DNA of 64,000 nt from CAZZBM01 sp964652255 (GTDB lineage Bacteria; Bdellovibrionota; Bacteriovoracia; Bacteriovoracales; CAZZBM01), in assembly GCA_964652255.1 (NCBI GenBank), contig CAZZBM010000001.1:310001-374000 (forward strand). Reading direction: 5' to 3'. A program made the position numbers and the translations under genes. Shown in pieces: positions 9,459 through 16,977 of this stretch (within the stretch, counting starts at the first letter, position 1; each line of letters begins with the position of its first letter). The notes under the pieces are model-generated. The model saw nothing but the letters and a program-made list of their open reading frames with translations, did no database searches and was not told where the DNA came from.

Positions 9459-9595
9459 AAAAAGATAGATTTTTTGTATTTTTTATCAGGTATATTCTCA
9501 TATAAGAGTTAAATTCTTTATTGTCTTTTTCATGAAAAAAAAAAGAATCTTTAAATCATAAAATTCAAGGGACTATAGAAGACGGTATTAAAAAT

Positions 9596-9796
9596 ATGCC
9601 AGGTTGCTTAATTAGTGGCTTATTCGGCTCCTTCTTAATAATTTCTTCCTTGGTTTCTTCTTGTTATTTGCTTAATTCTTCAAAAGAATCCACTAGTATA
9701 TCTGTGCCTACTAAAATAGTACCAACAAATATACTAGACAATACGATCCCTTGCTGTGAAAATTGTTCTATTGATGGCGAACCTAGTGAAAATTAA
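9596..9796 (+). CDS. Small membrane protein with NCSIDGE tail (copy 2)
   Basis: The 66-residue product starts with a hydrophobic helix (GCLISGLFGSFLIISSLV) and ends CCENCSIDGEPSEN, matching copy 1 in the tail and in the GC-FGS-LI helix start. ATG 9596 has only a weak ribosome site. Upstream, ATG 9532 is followed by ten A residues and then runs into a stop after nine codons. If one A were lost, that ATG would read in frame into this gene and add 21 residues (KESLNHKIQGTIEDGIKN plus the start). The gene may therefore be longer, or subject to slippage. The function is unknown. Confidence 0.6.
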   Translation: MPGCLISGLFGSFLIISSLVSSCYLLNSSKESTSISVPTKIVPTNILDNTIPCCENCSIDGEPSEN

Positions 9797-9827
9797 ATTA
9801 ATTTTAAAATAAATAAAAGGAGATTTT

Positions 9828-10181
9828 ATGAAATATTTGTTATTACTAAGCCTATCTAGCTGTGCTACTCTTTTTGAAAAAAAAACGCATGATCTTACTG
9901 TTAACTCTAACATTCCCGGAGAAGTCTACATTGATGGAACTCTTATGGGGAAAACACCTCTTGTGCTATCATTAAAGGCAAACAAAAGCTATACTGTTCA
10001 AGTAAAAGCTAAAGGTTATACTTCATCAACAAAAATGCTCAACAACAAGATAGGTATACACTGGGTTGTTCTAGATGTTTTAGGCGGATTACTTCCAGCC
10101 TTAATAGATTTAGCTACTGGAAATTGGTATACTCTTGAAACACCTGTTCTAAATTTTCACTTAGAAGCAGAAAAAAAATAA
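9828..10181 (+). CDS. PEGA-domain lipoprotein
   Basis: The 117-residue product begins with a short lipoprotein signal (MKYLLLLSLSSC, lipobox LSSC) and then a PEGA-type beta domain: SNIPGEVYIDGTLMGKTP and VQVKAKGYTSS (about residues 25-68). The C-terminal half, with GIHWVVLDVLGGLLPALIDLATG, matches a common class of small envelope lipoproteins in which a PEGA domain precedes a Gly-rich hydrophobic hairpin. AAAGGAG precedes the start. It is the third gene of a plus-strand run with the two NCSIDGE genes and may act with them at the envelope. PEGA domains are thought to mediate surface or protein contacts; the specific role is unknown. Confidence 0.75.
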   Translation: MKYLLLLSLSSCATLFEKKTHDLTVNSNIPGEVYIDGTLMGKTPLVLSLKANKSYTVQVKAKGYTSSTKMLNNKIGIHWVVLDVLGGLLPALIDLATGNWYTLETPVLNFHLEAEKK

Positions 10182-10182
10182 T

Positions 10183-10587
10183 CTAAATTAGATCCAATCT
10201 TTTTAAATGACGCCCCTCTTCAAAGGGGGTGTTTAAAAAAAGAGATAAAAGTTCTTCCTCTGGTAGAGAAAAATTTCTACCAGCAAGACATAACACATTA
10301 AGATCGTTATGAGCTCTTGCTAACTTTAGCTCTTCTAAAGAATGAATCACACTAGCCCTGATATGACTAAATCTGTTAGCGGCAATATTCATTCCAATAC
10401 CACTCCCACAAATCAAAATACCCTTATCTTCTTTCGTTACAAGTGAGCAAAGTTTTTGAGCATAAAGAGGGTAATCACAAGAGTTCAAAGAATCAGTCCC
10501 TAGGTCAATTAAATAGGTAAATTTTAATAAAAAATTTTTTTTCACTTGATAGCCCGCATGATCACTGGCTATATAGACCTTACTCAT
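10183..10587 (-). CDS. rpiB: Ribose-5-phosphate isomerase B (RpiB/LacA/LacB family)
   Basis: This enzyme interconverts ribose 5-phosphate and ribulose 5-phosphate in the non-oxidative pentose phosphate pathway. The 134-residue product has the family motifs: SDHAGYQVK at the N-terminus, DYPLYA, the catalytic Cys in ILICGSGIGMNIAANR, then ARAHNDLNVLCLAGR. Its length is close to the usual 140-150. Its ATG shares two bases with the divergent methyltransferase ATG (10586-10587), so any promoter and leader for rpiB must lie inside that gene. No Shine-Dalgarno is visible. A sugar isomerase of another specificity in the same family cannot be excluded. Confidence 0.9.
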   Translation of the reverse strand: MSKVYIASDHAGYQVKKNFLLKFTYLIDLGTDSLNSCDYPLYAQKLCSLVTKEDKGILICGSGIGMNIAANRFSHIRASVIHSLEELKLARAHNDLNVLCLAGRNFSLPEEELLSLFLNTPFEEGRHLKRLDLI

Positions 10588-11707
10588 GAAAAAACATTCT
10601 AAGAGCTACTTTGCCTCTTGTCCAGTTGGCTTTGAGCCTTTTTTAGAAGAAGAAATTTTAAAAATTTCTAAAAATAAAGCTAAAACAGAAATTAAAAGAG
10701 GAGGATTATTCTTTGAATGTTATAATGAAGATGCTTTAGAGTTTTTATTAACAACAAGAATTGCTAGCAAAGTTTATAAACTTTTTTATAGCTTTGATTT
10801 ATTTCAGGAGAAAGATCTTTACACTCAAGCTAGTCAAATTCATTGGGATAAAATTTTTTCAATTGAACAAAGTTTTTCTATTAAAAGTCTTTTTCTAGGC
10901 AGAAAACATCTTTATGACTCTTCTCTTTATTCTTCTCAGTTATTAAAAGATGCCCTTGTGGATTCTTTTAGAAAAATCTATGGTCGAAGACCTAATGTAG
11001 ATAAAGAAGGCGATGTTCACATTCTTTTTGTTACAGAACAAGAAGAAGATCACTTTAAAGGATTTATCTATGTTGCTCTTTCTCAATCTTTAGGAAATAG
11101 ACATTATAGAAAAAATTCCTATGAGTTTTCTCTTAAAGAAAATATCGCTGCTGGCTTACTGAACTTTTTTCATTCTACCAGTGAAAATTTTTTTGATCCT
11201 TTTTGTGGATCAGGAACTCTTCTTTATGAAGAGATTATTAGACGTTATCATATAGCTCCAACCTATTATTCACTTCTTAACAATCTAGTTTTTCCTTTTG
11301 AGAAATTAATATTTTTTCAAAAGGATCCTTATCTTAAAGAAAATTTCACTAAAATTAAAACAAGACTCTTAAATCATTTTCACAAGGTAGAAAAAAATTT
11401 TAAAAATACTTTTTACGGCTCTGATCTTTTACCTTCACTTCAAGAAAATTACTTTCCTCTACCTATTCACTACCAATCTCATTCCTTTGAAAAAACTCCT
11501 CTCTCTGGAGATATTCTTTGTAATATTCCCTATACCAACAAAGAACTTCCTTTAAAGCTTTATACTTTTCTAAAAAAAAGTTCTCATCAAAAAGGCTTTA
11601 TTTGTTCTTTAGAGCAATATGATTCTGTAAAAAAAACAGACCATTTTGTTTTTAAATTTAAAAATGGTCCAAAAGACTGTGTTCTTTTTTTAATCAAAGA
11701 TCATTAA
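10586..11707 (+). CDS. THUMP-domain RNA methyltransferase, RlmL-like
   Basis: This is probably an rRNA guanine-N2 methyltransferase of the RlmL (COG0116) type acting on 23S rRNA. The 373-residue product has an N-terminal THUMP region (CPVGFEPFLEEEILK at the start), then a Rossmann methyltransferase domain with the SAM loop FFDPFCGSGTLLYEE. The catalytic motif, normally NPPYG, reads CNIPYT here, which is unusual. The length fits a single THUMP-methyltransferase module without the RlmK half found in gamma-proteobacteria. The start codon overlaps that of the divergent rpiB. The substrate base is inferred from the family only. Confidence 0.82.
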   Translation: MKKHSKSYFASCPVGFEPFLEEEILKISKNKAKTEIKRGGLFFECYNEDALEFLLTTRIASKVYKLFYSFDLFQEKDLYTQASQIHWDKIFSIEQSFSIKSLFLGRKHLYDSSLYSSQLLKDALVDSFRKIYGRRPNVDKEGDVHILFVTEQEEDHFKGFIYVALSQSLGNRHYRKNSYEFSLKENIAAGLLNFFHSTSENFFDPFCGSGTLLYEEIIRRYHIAPTYYSLLNNLVFPFEKLIFFQKDPYLKENFTKIKTRLLNHFHKVEKNFKNTFYGSDLLPSLQENYFPLPIHYQSHSFEKTPLSGDILCNIPYTNKELPLKLYTFLKKSSHQKGFICSLEQYDSVKKTDHFVFKFKNGPKDCVLFLIKDH

Positions 11708-11709
11708 TT

Positions 11710-13086
11710 TCAACTTTCTAATTCTTGAAATCTATTAAAATTATCAATAGCTTTTTGATAATCTTGATAATATTTTTCAAGAGCTTTACGATTATTAGAT
11801 CCTTTTTCCCATCCTTTTCCAGCTTTATCTGCATCGTTAATTCTTAATTTTTTTTCCTTTTCAATAACATTTTTATAATTATTTTTTGCCTCATTAAAGT
11901 CTCCAGTATTTTTAGCTTTCAATAATTTGTTTCGAGCGGCTCTATTTTCATTTTCTCTATCATTCATTTCTTGGACAGGAGTTTTAGTTCCAGGTTGATT
12001 CTTAAAATACTCATCTACATAAATAGGTGGCATAGATATCGCATTAGGTAATTCTAATTTTACACTTGATTTCTCTGTTTTCTTTTTTGGAGATGGTGTA
12101 ATTGAATCTTTTGTTTTCTTAGTTTTATCTTCTTTATTAGAATTATCTTTAAGATCAACTTCTTTTTCAGAAGAACTTGAATCTTTATTAGAAGACTGTT
12201 CTTTCTTTTTTAAAAACAATGTTTTCCCGTTAATGCAAGAATTCACAAATAATGTTTTTAAATATCCTTCTTCAAATTTTTCTATATAATCAGGGTTATA
12301 ATATTTACAAGCAACCTGATTAAATTCATCTAGATCTTTTTGAGTCATCAAAGGTCGACTTAATAATTTTTCAACATAGTTATTGGGTCCATAACCTATA
12401 TTTTTATTGCAATCTTTAGCTGCTTCCAGAAAAACAGCTGCTGAATTTTTATAAAAACCATTAAAAAAATCCTGATGATCATTTTTAGTAAAATCTTCTA
12501 AAGTATAGTTTTTTGAACCTATTCTGTAACCTTCTTTATTGACATCAACATATTGAGCAAAAGATACATTCCAATGATCTCTTCTTTTTGGATAATTAGA
12601 TATCTTTTTATCAGCATAATAATAACCAAATAAATTCTTTTTTAAAGGTTGATAATTTTCAATTCCCTTGCTAATCAATTCAGCAGATTTTAGTTTCATT
12701 AATTTTTCAAAACCTTCTCTGTTAGCACAAAGAACTTGATAGTTAGGTTTCATTTTTTTAAAATCCAAACAAGCTTCATTCATGTTTTCTTTAAAAACAA
12801 TAGCGCTTTTTTCCATAGAAAAAATCCTTTTTTCAGATTCATGAAAAGCTTTCAATGCAGGAAAAAACCTAGCATTTAAAAAATTCTCAATTGTACTAGA
12901 ACCATTATCTGCAGAGGTGAACCATGTTTTTTTTAAAGAACAAGAACCAAGTTTTAAATCATAAAGATCAAGACTATTTGGTACACAGATACCGCTTGTA
13001 TTTTTTGTATCTGTTTGAAAAACAATGGGTTCATAATTATATCCAGAATTACTTTTTAAAAAAAATACGAATAACAACATTATCAC
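11710..13086 (-). CDS. Predicted secreted protein with Lys/Ser-rich linker, unknown
   Basis: I do not recognise this 458-residue protein. A short hydrophobic start (MIMLLFVFFL) suggests export. A globular, aromatic, Cys-containing domain runs to about residue 285. A charged low-complexity linker rich in Lys, Ser, Glu and Asp follows (about 286-335), then a highly helical, polar C-terminal region of about 120 residues likely to form a coiled coil. The start ATG overlaps the stop of the preceding secreted-protein gene by four bases. The layout (export signal, Cys-containing domain, low-complexity linker, C-terminal module) parallels its neighbour at 13083-14597, so the two may be distant paralogues or partners at the cell surface. 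Confidence 0.6.
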   Translation of the reverse strand: MIMLLFVFFLKSNSGYNYEPIVFQTDTKNTSGICVPNSLDLYDLKLGSCSLKKTWFTSADNGSSTIENFLNARFFPALKAFHESEKRIFSMEKSAIVFKENMNEACLDFKKMKPNYQVLCANREGFEKLMKLKSAELISKGIENYQPLKKNLFGYYYADKKISNYPKRRDHWNVSFAQYVDVNKEGYRIGSKNYTLEDFTKNDHQDFFNGFYKNSAAVFLEAAKDCNKNIGYGPNNYVEKLLSRPLMTQKDLDEFNQVACKYYNPDYIEKFEEGYLKTLFVNSCINGKTLFLKKKEQSSNKDSSSSEKEVDLKDNSNKEDKTKKTKDSITPSPKKKTEKSSVKLELPNAISMPPIYVDEYFKNQPGTKTPVQEMNDRENENRAARNKLLKAKNTGDFNEAKNNYKNVIEKEKKLRINDADKAGKGWEKGSNNRKALEKYYQDYQKAIDNFNRFQELES

Positions 13087-14597
13087 TCCTCAAAAATATC
13101 TATAGGTCTATTGGATTGATTTAATCCTTGATTGAAATTATTAAAAAAAGAATTAGTTCTTTCAAATATATTAGGTTGAGGGTAAGGACCAGGTGTAAAA
13201 ACAGGAACGCCTGTAGGCGTATAAAATCCAGGATAAGCAAAAGGACTAGGATAGGGATTAGAAGGCATAAAATAAGGATTAATTCCGTAATCTATAGGTC
13301 CATAGAAATAATTATTTATAACTGTTGTTCCAGGAATTAATCCCGTTGGTCTTGGCTGAGGAATTTCTTCTGGTTTTGGAGGTTGAGGTGTAGGAGAATT
13401 TTCATTTTTTGTCATTAAGTCTTTAATAGCTTGTTGCAGTTCTGCTATTTGTTTTTTTAAATCATCAATAACACTTGTTTCTTCTGGCTTCACAGTAGGA
13501 GTAGGAGTAGGAGTAGGAGTAGGAGTAGGAGCAGGAGTAGGAGTAGGAGTAGGAGTAGGAGTAGGAGCAGGAGTTAATTGACATAGAGTGTTTGCTTTAT
13601 CTTGAAGCAAGTTATAAACAGTTTTATTATTAATTTTATTAGACCATAAAGAAGTAGAATAGTTTGAACCTACGGACTCTTTAGCTAATTTTTTTTGAGG
13701 TTGATTTGTATAAGTATTTATTGTTTTTTCATCGGGAAGGTACTTCAAAGCTTTCTGATAATAAGTTAAATCTGACATCAAATGTTGTTGCCCTAAAATA
13801 AAGCTTAATTTGTTTTTAGAGTTATCACCAGAGCAAAATATTTTTTTTAAACTTTGATCATCTATGACTTTTTCTAAAGTCATAGATGTGGACATCACCT
13901 GAGCACATCTATTTAAAGATTCAGCTAAAATCACTGGTGACTCCATAAGTGCTTTTTGAACTTGTTTAAAGACTATTGGAGAGAGATTTTGCGATTGATT
14001 ATTTGTTGTCTTAAACATTCTATCAACATCTTTGCTAAACAAATATCCTTTTAAGTGATTTTTAATCAATTCTTCTGGATCAACATCTTGAGAATCAATA
14101 GAGCAGCTCTTTGCACCAGCAGCAATAACTTCTATGGCAACTAAGTTCATAACAGTATTTTTAAATAATGCAGGATCACTACAAACATTGTTTGATTTTA
14201 TAATGGGACCCAAGCTTGGGTCAATACAACCATCATATAAAGAACTTATACGTTGACAACGCTTTTGAGGTTTATTTCTAGGCAATGACTCAAAAACAAG
14301 AGAGCCTAAAACACTTAAATAATCATTAGTATATGTTTGATATTCAGAGAAAGAAAGATAATCTTTGCAATTAAAAGAATTTGCTGAATATAATGGACCC
14401 TGAGGAGGGCAGTTCAACTGAGTTAAATCTAGTTGAACATCTATCTGTGAAGATGCAACTTGAGATGGTGCAGTTGGAGAATTACAGGTAGAGCCAGGAC
14501 AAAAACTCCCTTCTAAGGGAAAACTATTCGCTCTTTCTTGTTTTGAAACAAAAGAAGATAGATTAGAAAAAAGTAAGAACACAACAATGTTCAACAT
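13083..14597 (-). CDS. Predicted secreted protein with Pro-Thr repeat stalk, unknown
   Basis: The 504-residue product has an N-terminal hydrophobic signal (MLNIVVFLLFSNLSSFVS), then a Cys-containing domain to about residue 340 with Cys pairs typical of an oxidised, exported protein. A (Pro-Thr)n stalk interrupted by Ala follows, then a short coiled coil (about residues 375-395, DDLKKQIAELQQAIKDL), then a Pro/Tyr/Phe-rich tail (PYPSPFAYPGFYTPTG). Such stalks usually hold a domain away from the cell surface. It sits in a reverse-strand operon with an acyl-CoA dehydrogenase, an unknown protein and a second secreted protein. No sortase motif or typical outer-membrane anchor was seen. The function is unknown. 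Confidence 0.65.
   Translation of the reverse strand: MLNIVVFLLFSNLSSFVSKQERANSFPLEGSFCPGSTCNSPTAPSQVASSQIDVQLDLTQLNCPPQGPLYSANSFNCKDYLSFSEYQTYTNDYLSVLGSLVFESLPRNKPQKRCQRISSLYDGCIDPSLGPIIKSNNVCSDPALFKNTVMNLVAIEVIAAGAKSCSIDSQDVDPEELIKNHLKGYLFSKDVDRMFKTTNNQSQNLSPIVFKQVQKALMESPVILAESLNRCAQVMSTSMTLEKVIDDQSLKKIFCSGDNSKNKLSFILGQQHLMSDLTYYQKALKYLPDEKTINTYTNQPQKKLAKESVGSNYSTSLWSNKINNKTVYNLLQDKANTLCQLTPAPTPTPTPTPTPAPTPTPTPTPTPTVKPEETSVIDDLKKQIAELQQAIKDLMTKNENSPTPQPPKPEEIPQPRPTGLIPGTTVINNYFYGPIDYGINPYFMPSNPYPSPFAYPGFYTPTGVPVFTPGPYPQPNIFERTNSFFNNFNQGLNQSNRPIDIFEE
13494..13574 (-). repeat. Hexanucleotide repeat encoding the Pro-Thr stalk
   Basis: On the plus strand this is a run of GTAGGA units with two GCAGGA variants. 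On the coding strand it encodes alternating Pro and Thr with two Pro-Ala units. As a hexamer repeat it can expand or contract by slippage without shifting frame, changing stalk length. Confidence 0.9.
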
Positions 14598-14603
14598 AAA
14601 TTA

Positions 14604-15254
14604 TTATTCGTCTTTTTCAGAAAAAAAGCAAAATTCAAGATTATCTGTAGGCAAGATTTTCTCCTTAAGTTTATTGTTTTTAGAATAAAAGTAGGGTTCA
14701 AAGTGAGAAGATGGAACATAGAAGAGATCTTTTGTCATAAAATTTTTAAAAAAACGTCTTTCAAAGAAACCAAAATCTTGAATTTTTTTTTGAGAAAATT
14801 TAATAATAATAATAAGATCATAAGAGTGAAGATCAAAATGAGTAAATCTTAGGTATCTTTCTAGAGGGAGAATCTTAACTTTTTTTTGATCTAAAAAATA
14901 AGAATAACTATCTTGAAAATCATTTTTTTTTTTTATTAAACCAAAGAGATATCTATAAGAATAATCCAAGTTTTGATTTAACTCATAGGCTTTTTTAAAA
15001 GACAAAAAAAAAGATGTTTTTAAGTTTATATTTTTTATTATGAATTTTTCTTCACACCATCTTAAAAAAAAATCTTTTAATCCTTCTTCTAAGGTGAGCT
15101 GAATGTAATTCATTTTAAAAAGATCTACAATTTGATAATTTGTTTCACTGAGAGGTAAAAAATTCTTCAAATTTTCAGCAACAATAAAAAAAGATTCATC
15201 TTGATAATTTTTTTTATAAGAGGGTTTAAAGTTTAAAATGAGATTTTCTATCAT
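14604..15254 (-). CDS. Hypothetical cytoplasmic protein in acyl-CoA dehydrogenase operon
   Basis: I do not recognise this 216-residue protein. It is rich in Phe, Tyr, Lys and Leu, without a signal peptide or membrane helix. Its start ATG lies in the last codons of the acyl-CoA dehydrogenase gene (four-base overlap), and six bases separate it from the secreted stalk protein gene downstream. Translational coupling to the dehydrogenase is likely. No catalytic motif is evident. Confidence 0.55.
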   Translation of the reverse strand: MIENLILNFKPSYKKNYQDESFFIVAENLKNFLPLSETNYQIVDLFKMNYIQLTLEEGLKDFFLRWCEEKFIIKNINLKTSFFLSFKKAYELNQNLDYSYRYLFGLIKKKNDFQDSYSYFLDQKKVKILPLERYLRFTHFDLHSYDLIIIIKFSQKKIQDFGFFERRFFKNFMTKDLFYVPSSHFEPYFYSKNNKLKEKILPTDNLEFCFFSEKDE

Positions 15255-16723
15255 CCTAAAATTTTCTTGCTCAAAGAAGCTGTTTCCGAAAAATGGTATC
15301 TCATAAAAAAGGCATCTTTATGCATGAGTGAACCTAAAGCTAAGTAAGAAAAATACCTTAAAGCATCTAAAGAAGAACTTAAATCTTGAGTTGTTAAATA
15401 TTTTTTTAAAATCATCTCTCCTACCTCAAAAGATTCTTTTAAAGACTCTTGGTGAAATTCTTTTTTAAAAAGATAAAAAAGCTCTCCCTGATTATAAATT
15501 AACTTTCTAGTGATAAAATCGTGAGCCTGAATACCATTAGTTCCTTCATAAATCATAGCAATTCTACTATCTCTTAAAACTTGAGCTATAGGATATTCTT
15601 CCATATAACCATAGCCTCCAAAGATCTGAAGAGCATCACTAGATAAAAGAAATCCTTGCTCTGTGCAAAAAGCTTTAAGTAAAGGTGTTAAAAAATCTAA
15701 AAGAGATTTTTTATTCTTATCTTCTAATAAAGAAGCAGTTTTTAATAACCATAATCTCATGGCTGTAACCATGCTTTCAATTTTTTGCAGGTGATATTTT
15801 ACATCATCATGTTCTTTAATAGGTTTTTTAAATTGAATTCTTTCTTGAGCATATTTTTGAGCTAATTCTAGAGCACAGGCAGCAATGCCCTCCCCTTGAA
15901 CAGCACAATAAATTCTTGCTTCATTCATCATTAAAAACATTTGTTTTAATCCTTGGAACTCTTCTCCTATTAAAAAACCTTTAGTTTCTCCTTGATGAGA
16001 AAACACAAGTTCACAAGTAGGAGAATGTGCCAAGCCCATTTTATGTTCTAATTTGGCACAATGAATAAAATTACTTTGTCCTTTTAAAAATTTAGGAACT
16101 AAAAACAAAGAAATACCCTTTGTCCCTTCTTTTTTTAAACCTTCAGGGGTTTTAGCTAGAACAAAATGAATAATGTTGTCATAAAGATTATGATCTCCTC
16201 CTGAAATAAAAATTTTTTGACCTTCAATTTTATATGAACCATCTTTATAAGTAGCTTTAGTTTTAATCTCAGAAAGATCACTTCCTGCTTGAGATTCTGT
16301 AAGGCACATAGTTCCAGAAGCTTTTCCTTCAATCATCAGAGGAAGATATTCTTTTTTTAACTCTTCAGATCCATAAGCTTTAAGTAATCTAATAGCTGAT
16401 CTTGTTAAAGCCGGAAAAAGAGACCAAGAAAGATGGGCTTTGGTCATCAAAGAAGTCATAGCAATTAAAAAAGGCTCTGACACAGCCATTCCTCCATAAT
16501 TTTCTTCTTGACCCAAGTGAAAAAAACCCAACCTATGAAACTCTTCAAGACTTGCTTTAAATTCAGAAGAGAAAATAACTTTTCCTCCTTGATATTCTGG
16601 CTTAAAACCCTCTCCTCTTAAAGGAATTAAATATTTATCCAAATACTCTTGAAAACTTTTTAATAAATCAATCTGATCTTCACTAATTTCATGACTTTTC
16701 AGATATTGAGTATAAAAATCCAT
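15251..16723 (-). CDS. Acyl-CoA dehydrogenase family flavoprotein
   Basis: These FAD enzymes oxidise acyl-CoA thioesters to enoyl-CoA. The 490-residue product shows the FAD and substrate segments MCLTESQAGSDLSEIKTKA and KIEGQKIFISGGDH, the EHKMGLAHSPTCELVF region, the C-terminal helical domain with ERIQFKKPI, and QIFGGYGYMEEYPIAQVLRD followed by IYEGTNGIQAHDF, which carries the usual catalytic Glu position. It resembles the larger FadE-like or ACAD-with-extra-C-terminal class (about 590 residues) but ends about 100 residues early. No other beta-oxidation gene is in the window. It is the first gene of a four-gene reverse operon, and its substrate is unknown. Confidence 0.88.
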   Translation of the reverse strand: MDFYTQYLKSHEISEDQIDLLKSFQEYLDKYLIPLRGEGFKPEYQGGKVIFSSEFKASLEEFHRLGFFHLGQEENYGGMAVSEPFLIAMTSLMTKAHLSWSLFPALTRSAIRLLKAYGSEELKKEYLPLMIEGKASGTMCLTESQAGSDLSEIKTKATYKDGSYKIEGQKIFISGGDHNLYDNIIHFVLAKTPEGLKKEGTKGISLFLVPKFLKGQSNFIHCAKLEHKMGLAHSPTCELVFSHQGETKGFLIGEEFQGLKQMFLMMNEARIYCAVQGEGIAACALELAQKYAQERIQFKKPIKEHDDVKYHLQKIESMVTAMRLWLLKTASLLEDKNKKSLLDFLTPLLKAFCTEQGFLLSSDALQIFGGYGYMEEYPIAQVLRDSRIAMIYEGTNGIQAHDFITRKLIYNQGELFYLFKKEFHQESLKESFEVGEMILKKYLTTQDLSSSLDALRYFSYLALGSLMHKDAFFMRYHFSETASLSKKILG

Positions 16724-16939
16724 CTCTTTAATTCTAAAAAGATTTTCTAGAAGTGACTAGTTTTTGTTTTTTTTACATTACTATTGTCTTGATCTATTTA
16801 TTGATATAAGAATTATTGCTTATTTTAATTTAATTTTAATTTAGACAATAGATACTTTATCTCTTTTGTAAAATGTATTTTTCAACTTTAGAAATATCTT
16901 TGTTAAAATTAAATAATCCATAATACCTCTTTTTTGTAC

Positions 16940-16977
16940 ATATTCATAGTTTTTGATTATAAAAAGACTATGAATAT
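16940..16977 (+). promoter_or_regulatory. Hairpin enclosing the carbonic anhydrase start codon
   Basis: Bases 16940-16950 (ATATTCATAGT) are perfectly complementary to 16967-16977 (ACTATGAATAT), with an inner run of T against A that can extend the stem. The ATG at 16970 lies in the 3' arm and no Shine-Dalgarno precedes it. In mRNA the start codon would be paired. A translational switch or thermosensor-like element is inferred; a DNA-level operator is an alternative. Confidence 0.5.

Noticed and set aside
12924..13340. Two short plus-strand open frames over the secreted-protein genes
   Set aside because: They are antisense to long reverse-strand genes; the second is an Arg/Ile-rich by-product of the Pro/Tyr-rich tail.
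13494..13574. Repeat array considered as CRISPR
   Set aside because: The unit is six bases with no spacers, and it is in frame in a coding gene.
16934..16969. TTG start upstream of the carbonic anhydrase ATG
   Set aside because: It would add 12 residues that do not belong to the family.
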